64,000 nucleotides of DNA from Silanimonas sp. (GTDB lineage: Bacteria > Pseudomonadota > Gammaproteobacteria > Xanthomonadales > Xanthomonadaceae). Both the position numbers and the translations under genes were made by a program. The DNA is taken from positions 186,001 to 250,000 of the forward strand of contig NZ_JAPZSC010000018.1 of the NCBI RefSeq assembly GCF_027531545.1, in the 5' to 3' direction. This document shows positions 16,135-26,879 of this stretch, one piece after another. Below the pieces are notes generated by a model. The model saw only the letters and a program-made list of their open reading frames with translations. It was not told where the DNA came from and did not search any database. How positions within the stretch are numbered: position 1 is the first letter of the stretch; each line of letters opens with the position of its first letter.

Positions 16135-16156
16135 GGCGTGGCGCGCTTCGTTCGAG

Positions 16157-17542
16157 CTACTTCCCGATGCAGAAGCTGCTGAAGATGTGTCCCAGCAGCG
16201 CATCGCTGCTGATCCTTCCAGTGATCTCCCCCAGGCACTCCTGCGCGAGGCGCAGATCCTCGGCGGCCAGTTCGCCTTGACGCGCACGGAGCTGTGCCGC
16301 GGCCTCGGCTAGATGCGTGCCGGCCCGGACGATCGCATGGACATGACGCTCGCGTGCCGAGAACGCGCCGCCAGCGTCGGCGCCTTGGCCCGCACCCGCC
16401 GCTTCCCGCAGCGCGGCGCGCAAAGCGTCTAGGCCGATGCCGTGCGGTGTGTCGATCCACAGGTGATGGCCGTCGGCTCGATGGTCTTCGCCGCCCGCCA
16501 TGTCGGTGAGATCGGCATGCGTGTGCAGCCACAGGATCGCGGGCCGCTCCGGCCCCGGAGCGTCCGTCGTCGTCGGCACGGCGAGTTCCTCACGGAGTCG
16601 CGCCATCGCCGCCTCCGCCTCGCGGTCATCGAGCACAGCCAGCACGAGATCAGCCTTGGCCACCTCGGCGCGCGCCCGGCGGATGCCCTCGGCTTCGACG
16701 ACGTCCTGCGTCTCGCGCAGGCCCGCGGTGTCGACGAGCGTGAGTTCGACGCCGTCGATGCGCACGACGTCGCGCAGCACGTCGCGCGTGGTGCCGGCGA
16801 TGGGCGTGACGATGGCGCGCTCCGCGCCGGCCAGCGCGTTCATCAGCGCGCTCTTGCCGGCGTTCGGCGCGCCGACGATCACCACGTGCAGGCCATCCAC
16901 CAATCGCACGCCGCGTGCGGCGTCGCGATGGAGGGCCGCATGCAGCGCCTCGACGCGTGCGAGGCGCGCGGCGAGCTCGGGGGCGGCGAGGAAGTCGATC
17001 TCCTCCTCGGGGAAATCGATGGCCGCTTCCACGTGCACGCGCAGCAAGGTGAGCGCCTCCACCAGTTCATCGACGCGCGCGCTGTAGACGCCGTCCAGCG
17101 AGCGTCGCGCGGCACGCAGCGCAGCGTCCGAGGACGCGCTGATCAGGTCGGACACGGCTTCGGCCTGGGCGAGGTCGAGCTTGCCTTCGAGGAAGGCGCG
17201 CTCGCTGAATTCGCCGGGCCGCGCGGCGCGCGCACCCAGCGCACGGCAGCGCGCGGCAAGCTGCGCAAGCAGGCGCGGGTTGCCATGGCCCTGCAGCTCG
17301 ACGACGTCCTCGCCGGTGAAGCTGCGCGGCGCGTCGAAGGCGATCACCAGCCCATCGTCGATCACTTCGCCATCCGCAGCGTGGAAACGGGCGTAGCGGG
17401 CCTGTCGCGCCACGAACGGGCGATCCGTCGCGCATAGCGCCTCGGCGATCACCTTCGCGCGCGGGCCGGACAGCCGGACGACGCCGATGCCAGCGGCGCC
17501 GTTCGCGGTGGCCACGGCCACGATGGTGTCGCGTTCGCTCAT
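16157..17542 (-). CDS. mnmE: tRNA modification GTPase MnmE
   Basis: A 461-residue protein with the N-terminal folate-binding domain (DTIVAVATANGAAGIGVVRLSG), a helical domain, and an inserted G domain. It has G1 GAPNAGKSAL (about 224-231), G2 AGTTRD and G3 DTAGL, and the family-invariant C-terminal CIGK whose Cys is catalytic. With MnmG it makes 5-carboxymethylaminomethyl-uridine at the tRNA wobble position. The G4 motif is odd: NKxD reads THAD (about 339-342). It lies downstream of yidC in the conserved origin-proximal order. Confidence 0.95.
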   Translation of the reverse strand: MSERDTIVAVATANGAAGIGVVRLSGPRAKVIAEALCATDRPFVARQARYARFHAADGEVIDDGLVIAFDAPRSFTGEDVVELQGHGNPRLLAQLAARCRALGARAARPGEFSERAFLEGKLDLAQAEAVSDLISASSDAALRAARRSLDGVYSARVDELVEALTLLRVHVEAAIDFPEEEIDFLAAPELAARLARVEALHAALHRDAARGVRLVDGLHVVIVGAPNAGKSALMNALAGAERAIVTPIAGTTRDVLRDVVRIDGVELTLVDTAGLRETQDVVEAEGIRRARAEVAKADLVLAVLDDREAEAAMARLREELAVPTTTDAPGPERPAILWLHTHADLTDMAGGEDHRADGHHLWIDTPHGIGLDALRAALREAAGAGQGADAGGAFSARERHVHAIVRAGTHLAEAAAQLRARQGELAAEDLRLAQECLGEITGRISSDALLGHIFSSFCIGK

Positions 17543-17590
17543 GGGGCAAAGCCTAGCGCGGCGACGAGGGCGGAGGAGCCCGCGAATGCG

Positions 17591-17619
17591 ACGAGGCCCG
17601 CTTGCGCGGGCCCCGTCGT
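17591..17619 (-). terminator. GC-rich hairpin between yidC and mnmE
   Basis: GGCCCGC (17595-17601) and GCGGGCC (17606-17612) form a 7-bp stem with a 4-base loop, and ACGA/TCGT outside can extend it. It lies in the 100-bp gap after the leftward yidC gene. There is no U-tract, so it may be a weak terminator or processing hairpin. Confidence 0.45.
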
Positions 17620-17642
17620 CGGTTCGCGATGCGCGCCCCGGA

Positions 17643-19409
17643 TCACTTCGCCTTGGCGACCGCCGGGGTCGTCGGACCGCCGTAGCGCTTGGTCATCCAC
17701 CACTGCTGGGCGAGGCCGAGCACGCCGTTGGTGAGCCAGTACAGCACCAGGCCAGACGGGAAGAAGGCGAACATCACGCCGAAGATCACCGGCATCCACT
17801 GCAGGACCTTCTTCTGCATCGGGTCCATGCCGGGGCTCGGCGTCAGCTTCTGCGTGGCCCACATCACCGCGAGGTTCAGCGCCGGCAGGATGAAGAGGGG
17901 ATCGGGCGCGGTGAGGTTGTCGATCCACAGCATCCACGGCGCCTGGCGCAGCTCCACCGATTCCAGCAGCACCCAGTACAGCGCGAGGAAGATCGGGATC
18001 GGCACCAGCATCGGCAGGCAGCCGCCCAGAGGATTGATCTTCTCCTTCTGGTACAGCTCCATCATCGCCTGGTTGAACTTCATGCGGTCTTCGCCGTACC
18101 GCTCCTTGAGCTGCTCGATGCGCGGCGCGACGGCGCGCATGCGGGCCATGCTCTGGTACTGCTTCGCCGACACCGGGTAGAGCAGCAGCTTGAGCACCAC
18201 GACGATGCCGATGATCGCCCAGCCCCAGTTGCCGAACAGGCCGTGCAGCCAGTTCAGCACCCAGAACAGCGGCTGCGCGAGGAAGCTGAAGATGCCGTAG
18301 TCGAGCGACAGCGGCAGCGAGGGATGCACCGCTTCCATCGGGCCCTGGAGTTTCGGGCCGACCCACAAGGTGAGATCGACGCGATCGCTGCCGGCGGGCG
18401 GCACCGTCACGGCCTGGCCGACGCTGCGCGCGGCGAAGCGGCCACCGTCCACGGCGTGCAGCGAGAAGACCTGCGGCTGGCCCTTCGGCGGCACCCAGGC
18501 CGACACGAAGTGGTGCTGCAGCATCGCGATCCAGCCGTCGGTGACGGTCTTGTCGAGCGTGCCGTCTTCGACGAAGGCGTCGAACTTGCGCTTCTCGAAG
18601 TGGTCCGCGCTGCTGTACCAGGCCGCGCCGACGAAGCTGAAGCTCTCCGGGTTGGTGAACATCGCCGTCTTGGCCGGCGGCGGTGGCGGCACGCGGAGCA
18701 GCTGCTGGTAGAGGTTGCCGGTGAACGCGGCGCTGCCCTCGTTGACCAGCTCATGGCGCACGCCGATGGCGTAGCTGCCGCGGGTAAAGGTGTAGACCTT
18801 GCGCACCGTCAGGCCGCTGGCGGCGTCGCGCCACACGAGCGGCAGTTCGATCGACGTGGCGCCATCGGCGAGCGTCAGCGTCGAGGCGGACGTCTCGAAG
18901 GTGTAGGGCGCGTCCGCGCCCGGCGCGGTGGCCGTGCTCAGCCAGCCGGTCTGGGCGATTTCGAAGCGCGAGGGCTCGCGATCGAACAGGATGACGTTGC
19001 CCTTCTCGGGGTTCTCCTGGTCGAGCGGGTAGTCGAGCAGTTCGGCGAACACCAGCGTGCCGCCGGTGGACTGGACGCGCAGGCGCAGCACGTCGGTGAG
19101 GATTTCGACGCTGGCGGCCGAGGCATCGGCGACCGGGGCAGGTGTCGCCGCCACGGCGGGCGCGGCCTGGGGCGCATCGGCCACCGTGGGCAGGCCCGAC
19201 GCGCCATCGGCCGTCGGTGCGGCCGCAGGGGCGGCGTTCGGCGCATCGGCAAGGCTGGGGAGCCCGGCGCTGCCGGCGTCCGCGACCACGGCGGCGACCG
19301 GCGCCGGCGGCGGGGTGGTCGGCGTGGTGCTGAAGCGGGTCCACTCGAAAGCCAGCAGGATCGCGACAGCGACCCAGGCGAACAACAGGAAAGCGCGGTT
19401 CTGGTTCAT
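17643..19409 (-). CDS. yidC: Membrane protein insertase YidC
   Basis: A 588-residue insertase: an N-terminal helix (MNQNRAFLLFAWVAVAILL), an Ala/Pro-rich linker, a large periplasmic beta domain, and the five-helix catalytic core (MARMRAVAPRIEQLKERYG, GGCLPMLVPIPIFLALYWVL). The linker holds two similar segments, GLPSLADAPNAAP and GLPTVADAPQAAP, about 23 residues each, which suggest an internal duplication. It inserts inner-membrane proteins alone or with Sec. The start is the ATG giving MNQNRAF. Only 4 bp separate it from rnpA, so yidD, usually found here, is absent. Confidence 0.95.
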   Translation of the reverse strand: MNQNRAFLLFAWVAVAILLAFEWTRFSTTPTTPPPAPVAAVVADAGSAGLPSLADAPNAAPAAAPTADGASGLPTVADAPQAAPAVAATPAPVADASAASVEILTDVLRLRVQSTGGTLVFAELLDYPLDQENPEKGNVILFDREPSRFEIAQTGWLSTATAPGADAPYTFETSASTLTLADGATSIELPLVWRDAASGLTVRKVYTFTRGSYAIGVRHELVNEGSAAFTGNLYQQLLRVPPPPPAKTAMFTNPESFSFVGAAWYSSADHFEKRKFDAFVEDGTLDKTVTDGWIAMLQHHFVSAWVPPKGQPQVFSLHAVDGGRFAARSVGQAVTVPPAGSDRVDLTLWVGPKLQGPMEAVHPSLPLSLDYGIFSFLAQPLFWVLNWLHGLFGNWGWAIIGIVVVLKLLLYPVSAKQYQSMARMRAVAPRIEQLKERYGEDRMKFNQAMMELYQKEKINPLGGCLPMLVPIPIFLALYWVLLESVELRQAPWMLWIDNLTAPDPLFILPALNLAVMWATQKLTPSPGMDPMQKKVLQWMPVIFGVMFAFFPSGLVLYWLTNGVLGLAQQWWMTKRYGGPTTPAVAKAK

Positions 19410-19413
19410 GCGT

Positions 19414-19911
19414 TCACTCGCCCGGCGACGCCGTGGGGCGCGGGGCAGGGGCGCCCTCGGGGGCGGATAAGGAAGGAGTGTCGGAAGGGGAGGTGGGTGC
19501 GGGCGTCGCGGAAGCAAGGCCGGCGGCCGCATCACGGCGAAGGATTGTGCCGGTGGGCGATGACGGCGGCAACGCGATCAGCCGGTCCCAGAGGAGGGCA
19601 AGGTCCTTGCGGAGCGCGGCTTTGTCCAGCGCCCCGGCGCCGGATCGCGCAACCACGATGCAATCACCGGCCGGCAGCTCCCGGTAACGGAGGCGGAAGC
19701 TCTCTCGGACCTGGCGTTTGATGCGATTGCGGACCACCGCATCCGGGCTGACCTTGCGGCTGACCGCCATCCCCAAACGACAAAAGCCCCCATCGCGTAG
19801 GCGCAGATGGAGGCTGAAGTGGCGCGTGCTCACGCGCCGGCTGTCGGCGAAGGCGTTCCGGTAATCGCGCCCGGTACGGACACGAACCTCGACCGGAAAG
19901 CGGGCGCTCAC
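19414..19911 (-). CDS. rnpA: Ribonuclease P protein component
   Basis: A 165-residue protein carrying the RNase P protein fold: RVRTGRDYRNAF, then the RNR box VVRNRIKRQVRESFR and the strand DCIVVARSG. It binds the RNase P RNA to process tRNA 5' ends. The start is taken as a GTG at 19911, the only sensible initiator between the rpmH stop and the conserved domain; there is no clear Shine-Dalgarno, so this start is uncertain. A Pro/Ser/Ala-rich tail of about 50 residues follows the conserved domain, making it longer than the usual 110-145. It is 32 nt downstream of rpmH. Confidence 0.88.
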   Translation of the reverse strand: MSARFPVEVRVRTGRDYRNAFADSRRVSTRHFSLHLRLRDGGFCRLGMAVSRKVSPDAVVRNRIKRQVRESFRLRYRELPAGDCIVVARSGAGALDKAALRKDLALLWDRLIALPPSSPTGTILRRDAAAGLASATPAPTSPSDTPSLSAPEGAPAPRPTASPGE

Positions 19912-19943
19912 GCCGCGCGCGCCGGTCGATGACGCCGGATCGC

Positions 19944-20084
19944 TTAGGCGCAGAGGCGCTTGCGGCCCTTCGCGCGGCGGCGCGACAGGATCTTGCGGCC
20001 TTCGACCGTCGCCATGCGGGCACGGAAGCCGTGGTCGCGGGCGCGCTTGAGGTTGCTGGGCTGGTAGGTGCGCTTGGTGGCCAT
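19944..20084 (-). CDS. rpmH: 50S ribosomal protein L34
   Basis: A 46-residue basic protein beginning [20 protein letters not shown] and containing the invariant GFRARM and [16 protein letters not shown] segments, so L34 is certain. A GAGGTG Shine-Dalgarno lies five bases before the ATG. It is the first gene of the leftward rpmH-rnpA-yidC-mnmE group. Confidence 0.98.
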   Translation of the reverse strand: MATKRTYQPSNLKRARDHGFRARMATVEGRKILSRRRAKGRKRLCA

Positions 20085-20118
20085 GGGTCACCTCGGTAGG
20101 TGGAAGAAAAGAGGCGGG

Positions 20119-20147
20119 AGATTACGCGCCGGACCCGCCTTCGTCAA
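20119..20147 (-). promoter_or_regulatory. Promoter of rpmH-rnpA
   Basis: On the minus strand, TTGACG (20147-20142) and TAATCT (20124-20119) are separated by exactly 17 bp, giving a strong sigma-70 type promoter with a short leader before rpmH. Confidence 0.75.
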
Positions 20148-20159
20148 GCGACGCCGCGC

Positions 20160-20188
20160 TTGGCGGGCCGGGGCGGCGACGCTATGCT
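20160..20188 (+). promoter_or_regulatory. Promoter of dnaA
   Basis: TTGGCG (20160-20165) and TATGCT (20183-20188) are 17 bp apart on the plus strand. Transcription would start near 20195, just before the DnaA box at 20204, and this fits autorepression of dnaA. Confidence 0.7.
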
Positions 20189-20203
20189 GCCCGCCCATCC
20201 CAC

Positions 20204-20212
20204 TTATCCACA
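20204..20212 (+). promoter_or_regulatory. DnaA box in the dnaA leader
   Basis: TTATCCACA, a perfect match to the consensus DnaA box. It lies about ten bases downstream of the predicted dnaA transcription start, and is positioned to block transcription when DnaA is abundant. Confidence 0.8.
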
Positions 20213-20262
20213 GCCGCGTCCACACGGAGGCGGGGGTGGGCTATACGCCACTGAAACTGTCC

Positions 20263-21609
20263 ATGGAATCCGCCTGGCCCCGTTGCCTCGAGCGTCTTGA
20301 AGCCGAATTCCCGGCCGAAGACGTCCAGACCTGGCTCAAACCGCTGCATGCCGACGTCCGCGCCGACGGCCTCACGCTCTACGCGCCGAACGCCTTCGTG
20401 GTCGACACGGTGCACGAGCGCTACCTGGGGCGCATCCGCGAGCTGCTGGCCCATTACGCCGGCGAACCCCTGAGTGTGCAGGTGACCGTCGGCAGCGCGC
20501 CGCGCCCCGCCGCGGCCGGCCGCGAGCCAGGCACCGCCCCGCCAGCGCCGACGGCGGCGGCCGCCCTGCGTGCCGCCCTTCCCGAGCTCCCGAGCAACGT
20601 CGACCCGGCCTATACCTTCGAGAACTTCGTCGAGGGTCGCAGCAACCAGCTCGGCAAGTCGGCGGCCCTGCAGGTGGCCCAGAACCCGGGCCGGGCCTAC
20701 AACCCGCTGCTGCTCTACGGCGGCACGGGCTTGGGCAAGACCCACCTGATGCACGCCGCCGGCAACCTGATGCGCCAGCTCAACCCGGGCATGCGCGTGC
20801 TCTACCTTCGCTCCGAGCAGTTCTTCTCCGCGATGATGAAATCGCTGCAGGAGAAGTCGATGGACCAGTTCAAGCGCCAGTTCCACACGGTTGACGCGCT
20901 GCTGATCGACGACATCCAGTTCTTCGCCGGCAAGAACACCACGCAGGAAGAGTTCTTCCACACCTTCAACGCGCTGTTCGACGGCAAGCAGCAGATCATC
21001 CTCACCTGCGACCGCTACCCGCGCGAAGTCGAGAACCTCGAGCCGCGGCTGAAGTCGCGGCTGGGTTGGGGCCTGTCCGTGGCCATCGAACCGCCGGACT
21101 TCGAGACCCGCGCCGCCATCCTCGGGGCCAAGGCCCAGGCGCGTGGCGTGGCGCTCCCGGACGAGGTCGCGCTGGTGATCGCCAAGCGCATGCGCTCCAA
21201 CGTCCGCGACCTCGAAGGTGCGCTCAATACGCTGGCGGCCCGGGCCAACTTCCTCGGCAAGCCGATCACGGTGGATTTCGCGCAGGAAACGCTGCGCGAC
21301 CTGCTGCGCGCGCAGCAGCAGGCGATCTCCATCCCGAACATCCAGAAGGCCGTGGCAGACTACTACCAGCTGCGCCTGGCGGACCTCCTGTCCAAGCGCC
21401 GGACCCGCTCGCTGGCGCGCCCGCGCCAGGTGGCGATGGCCCTGGCCAAGGAGCTCACCGAGCACAGCCTGCCGGAGATCGGCGACGGCTTCGGTGGCCG
21501 CGACCACACGACGGTGCTGCACGGCTGCCGGGTGATCCGCGACCTGATGCAGACCGACGGCAAGCTGCGCGAGGACTGGGACAAGCTGGTGCGCAAGCTG
21601 ACGGAGTGA
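20263..21609 (+). CDS. dnaA: Chromosomal replication initiator protein DnaA
   Basis: A 448-residue initiator: domain I ([26 protein letters not shown]), a short Pro/Ala-rich domain II, AAA+ domain III with Walker [10 protein letters not shown] (about 152-160) and Walker [10 protein letters not shown], and domain IV with the DNA-binding [11 protein letters not shown]. The ATG at 20263 gives the expected start but has no Shine-Dalgarno. A GTG at 20236, in frame and preceded by GGAGG, would add nine residues and may be the real start. It begins the dnaA-dnaN-recF-gyrB series. Confidence 0.97.
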   Translation: MESAWPRCLERLEAEFPAEDVQTWLKPLHADVRADGLTLYAPNAFVVDTVHERYLGRIRELLAHYAGEPLSVQVTVGSAPRPAAAGREPGTAPPAPTAAAALRAALPELPSNVDPAYTFENFVEGRSNQLGKSAALQVAQNPGRAYNPLLLYGGTGLGKTHLMHAAGNLMRQLNPGMRVLYLRSEQFFSAMMKSLQEKSMDQFKRQFHTVDALLIDDIQFFAGKNTTQEEFFHTFNALFDGKQQIILTCDRYPREVENLEPRLKSRLGWGLSVAIEPPDFETRAAILGAKAQARGVALPDEVALVIAKRMRSNVRDLEGALNTLAARANFLGKPITVDFAQETLRDLLRAQQQAISIPNIQKAVADYYQLRLADLLSKRRTRSLARPRQVAMALAKELTEHSLPEIGDGFGGRDHTTVLHGCRVIRDLMQTDGKLREDWDKLVRKLTE

Positions 21610-21843
21610 GGGAGCAGGAAACGCCGTCGACAGGCCGTGCACAGCCTGTGGACAACGTGGGACAACTTGAAGGGCGCCGGCGTTGCCCACCGTTATCCAC
21701 ACGGTTGTTCTTCCGGTTCCCCACAGCGTTTCATCGATAAAGTTCAACAGAATCAAGGCTTTGGAAAGTTTTTCAGCGTTTTCCCCGGCCTCTACCACCA
21801 CCATCGATAGATTTATCCAACGACGGAAATAGGCCCCGACCGC
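21610..21843. other. Probable chromosomal origin of replication (oriC)
   Basis: This 234-bp non-coding gap between dnaA and dnaN is where oriC lies in related bacteria. It holds a perfect DnaA box TTATCCACA at 21693-21701, a one-mismatch box TGTGGACAA on the other orientation at 21647-21655, and weaker matches at 21717-21725 and 21813-21821. The stretch about 21740-21780 (AAAGTTCAACAGAATCAAGG and the following AAAGTTTTTCAG) is clearly more AT-rich than its surroundings and is the best candidate for the unwinding element. Confidence 0.75.
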
Positions 21844-22944
21844 ATGCGCTTCTCCCTGTCACGCGAAGCCCTTCTGAAGCCCCTCCAGCAAGTGGTTGGC
21901 GTCGTAGAGCGCCGCCAGACCCTCCCCGTCCTGTCGAACCTGTTGGTTGAAGTGCGCGGCGTCGAGCTGTCGCTCACCGGCACCGATCTGGAAGTCGAGA
22001 TGGTGGCGCGGGCCGTGGTGGAGGACGCCGAGGACGGCGAGACCACCATCCCCGCACGCAAGCTGTTCGAGATCGTCCGCGCGCTGCCGGACGGTTGCCG
22101 CGTGACCGTCGTCGTCAGTGGCGACAAAGCCACCGTGTCGGCCGGTCGCAGCCGCTTCACCCTGGCGACCTTGGCGGCGAACGACTTCCCCTCCGTGGAC
22201 GCGCTCGAAGGCGTGGAGCGCGTGTCGCTCTCGGAAGCCCTGCTCAAGGACCTCATCGAGCGCAGCGCCTTCGCCATGGCGCAGCAGGACGTCCGCTACT
22301 ACCTCAATGGCCTGCTGTTCGACCTGCGTGGGGATTCGCTGCGCTGCGTGGCCACCGACGGCCACCGCCTTGCGTTGTGCGAAGCCGCCCTGCCCGGCGG
22401 CGCCGGCACCAAGCGCCAGATCATCGTGCCCCGCAAAGGTGTCCTGGAACTCCAGCGTCTGCTTGAAGGCGGCGACCGCCTCGTGGAGCTGGAACTGGCG
22501 CGCAACCACCTGCGCCTGCGCCGCGAGGATGTGAGCTTCACCACCAAGTTGATCGATGGCCGTTTCCCAGATTACGAAGCGGTCATTCCGATCGGCGCCG
22601 ACAAGACCGTCGAGTTGGACCGCGAAGTGCTACGTTCGGCCCTGCAGCGCGCGGCCATCCTGTCCAACGAGAAGTTCCGTGGCGTGAAGCTCGAGGCCGC
22701 CCCGGGCCTGCTGCGCATCGTCGCGCACAACCCGGAGCAGGAAGAGGCCCACGAGGAGCTTGAGGTCGAGACGCGCATCGATGGTCTGGCCATCGGCTTC
22801 AACGTGACGTACCTGCTGGATGCCCTCGCTGCCTTGAAGGGCGAGTCGGTGGTCCTGAACCTCCGCGATGCCAATTCCTCGGTGCTGGTGCGCGAGAAGG
22901 ACAGTGATCGCAGCCGCCACGTGGTGATGCCGCTGCGCCTGTGA
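21844..22944 (+). CDS. dnaN: DNA polymerase III beta sliding clamp
   Basis: A 366-residue clamp subunit, the usual length, beginning MRFSLSREALLKPLQQVVGVVERRQTLP (typical LxxPLxxVxGVVERRxTLP pattern) and ending SRHVVMPLRL, the family's standard C-terminus (MPMRL-like). It keeps ATDGHRLAL and the repeated three-domain pattern. The dimer encircles DNA and tethers polymerase III. It follows dnaA across the putative origin and is followed by a strong hairpin before recF. Confidence 0.97.
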   Translation: MRFSLSREALLKPLQQVVGVVERRQTLPVLSNLLVEVRGVELSLTGTDLEVEMVARAVVEDAEDGETTIPARKLFEIVRALPDGCRVTVVVSGDKATVSAGRSRFTLATLAANDFPSVDALEGVERVSLSEALLKDLIERSAFAMAQQDVRYYLNGLLFDLRGDSLRCVATDGHRLALCEAALPGGAGTKRQIIVPRKGVLELQRLLEGGDRLVELELARNHLRLRREDVSFTTKLIDGRFPDYEAVIPIGADKTVELDREVLRSALQRAAILSNEKFRGVKLEAAPGLLRIVAHNPEQEEAHEELEVETRIDGLAIGFNVTYLLDALAALKGESVVLNLRDANSSVLVREKDSDRSRHVVMPLRL

Positions 22945-22973
22945 CCGCCCGGTTTGCCGCCTCGGTAAACGCT

Positions 22974-23000
22974 ACGACGCCCGGTTCTGCCGGGCGTCGT
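22974..23000 (+). terminator. Strong perfect hairpin between dnaN and recF
   Basis: ACGACGCCCGG (22974-22984) and CCGGGCGTCGT (22990-23000) form an 11-bp perfect stem with a TTCTG loop, 30 bp after the dnaN stop. No U-tract follows on the plus strand, so it may attenuate rather than fully end transcription into recF. Confidence 0.6.
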
Positions 23001-23064
23001 GCTGTGGGGTCTCGTTCGTCGAAGCCAGGCGCCATCGGCGCGGTCTTTGCCGGTAGGTGTGCTC

Positions 23065-24159
23065 GTGCGCGTTGACTCGGTTGAAATCCGCGGCCTCCGT
23101 TGCCTGCGCTCGGTGTCCTTGGCCTTGCCTGCAGCCGGTGCATGGCTCGTCGGGCCGAACGGCGCCGGCAAGACCAGCGTGCTCGAGGCCCTGTGCTTGC
23201 TGGGGTTCGGGCGGAGTTTCCGCGGCCGTGTTGCCGACGGATTGGTGCAACGGGGCGAGCCGGCGTTGGAGGTGGTCGCGCGCTGGACGGACGACGCGGG
23301 GCGGGCCCGGGTTTCCGGGCTCCGGCATGCCGGGGACCAGTGGGAGGCGCGCTTGGACGGCACTTCCGTGGGTAGCCTGAGCGAGCTGGCCGCCCCATTC
23401 CCGGTGCTCTGCTTCCATCCGGAGTCTTCGGAGGTGGTGACCGGGCCGGCCGAGGAGCGGCGTCGGGCTCTGGATTGGCTGGCGTTCCACGTGGAACCAC
23501 GCTTCGCGGAACTGGCCCGGCGCTATGGCCGGGCTCTGAAGCAGCGGAATGCCCTGCTTCGCGCCGGGGCGCCGGATGCGGAGTTCGACCCTTGGGAGCG
23601 AGAGATGGGGTTGATGGCGGAAGGCTTGGCCGCGCATCGGGCGACCGCCTTGGGCTTGTGGCAACCCGGTCTCGACCGCGTCTGGCCCACCCTCGCTCCG
23701 GGACTCGAGCCACCGTCGCTGCAGTTGCGGCCGGGCTGGCGGCAGTCCGAGGCCCTGCTGACGGACCTCCTTCTCCTCAACCGGGCCCGCGATCGTGAGC
23801 TGGGCTACACCACCATCGGTCCGCAGCGCGCCGATGTCGATCTGGGCCAGCCCTGCGGGGTGGATCCGGAGCAGTTGTCGCGGGGTCAGTCCAAGTTGGT
23901 GGCCTTGGCGCTGGTGCTCTCCCAGGCCGAGGCGCTTCGTGGGTGGTCCGGTGAGCGGAGCCTGTTGCTCCTCGACGATCTCCAAGCCGAGCTGGATCCG
24001 GGCCGACAGGCCGCGGTGCTCGAGTGGGTCGCCTCGACCGGGTGCCAGACCTTGGTGAGCGGGACCCGTTGGGACCCGAATCTGGCCGAGCAGACGCCGG
24101 GGTGGGGGCTGTTCCACGTGGAACACGGCGGGCAGATCGGGGAAGGTGTCGCCTCCTGA
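23065..24159 (+). CDS. recF: DNA repair and replication protein RecF
   Basis: A 364-residue SMC-like ATPase: Walker A GPNGAGKTSVLEA, the GRSFRGR segment, ABC signature LSRGQSKLVALAL and Walker B LLLLDDLQAELD. RecF with RecO and RecR loads RecA at gaps. No ATG is near the start; the GTG at 23065 is chosen because AGG lies seven bases upstream and it gives VRVDSVEIRGLRCL, matching the family N-terminus. The gene contains two parS-like palindromes, at 23483-23498 and 24110-24125, each translated as FHVE. Confidence 0.93.
   Translation: MRVDSVEIRGLRCLRSVSLALPAAGAWLVGPNGAGKTSVLEALCLLGFGRSFRGRVADGLVQRGEPALEVVARWTDDAGRARVSGLRHAGDQWEARLDGTSVGSLSELAAPFPVLCFHPESSEVVTGPAEERRRALDWLAFHVEPRFAELARRYGRALKQRNALLRAGAPDAEFDPWEREMGLMAEGLAAHRATALGLWQPGLDRVWPTLAPGLEPPSLQLRPGWRQSEALLTDLLLLNRARDRELGYTTIGPQRADVDLGQPCGVDPEQLSRGQSKLVALALVLSQAEALRGWSGERSLLLLDDLQAELDPGRQAAVLEWVASTGCQTLVSGTRWDPNLAEQTPGWGLFHVEHGGQIGEGVAS
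23483..23498. promoter_or_regulatory. parS-like site 1 (inside recF)
   Basis: CGTTCCACGTGGAACC: the central 14 bases GTTCCACGTGGAAC are a perfect palindrome identical to the core of known pseudomonad parS sites; only the outermost bases differ from TGTTCCACGTGGAACA. Confidence 0.75.
24110..24125. promoter_or_regulatory. parS-like site 2, perfect (3' end of recF)
   Basis: TGTTCCACGTGGAACA is a perfect 16-bp palindrome, identical to the consensus parS site bound by chromosomal ParB (Spo0J family). It lies 34 bp before the recF stop codon. Confidence 0.88.
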
Positions 24160-24211
24160 GGGGTGGCTTCGATGCTTGGGGCACGGCGAGCCGACACCCC
24201 GGAGGATCACG

Positions 24212-24227
24212 GGTTCCACGTGGAACA
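24212..24227. promoter_or_regulatory. parS-like site 3 (recF-gyrB gap)
   Basis: GGTTCCACGTGGAACA differs from the perfect parS palindrome only in its first base. It lies about 29 bp upstream of the gyrB -10 element, so ParB binding could also touch gyrB transcription. Confidence 0.8.
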
Positions 24228-24255
24228 CCAGCCGCCCTCACTCCCCGGGAACGCC

Positions 24256-26878
<2,623 letters not shown>

Positions 26879-26879
<1 letters not shown>

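Noticed and set aside
17487-19721. A 744-codon plus-strand open frame
   Set aside because: Antisense to mnmE and yidC, with repetitive Arg/Gln/His composition and no domain.
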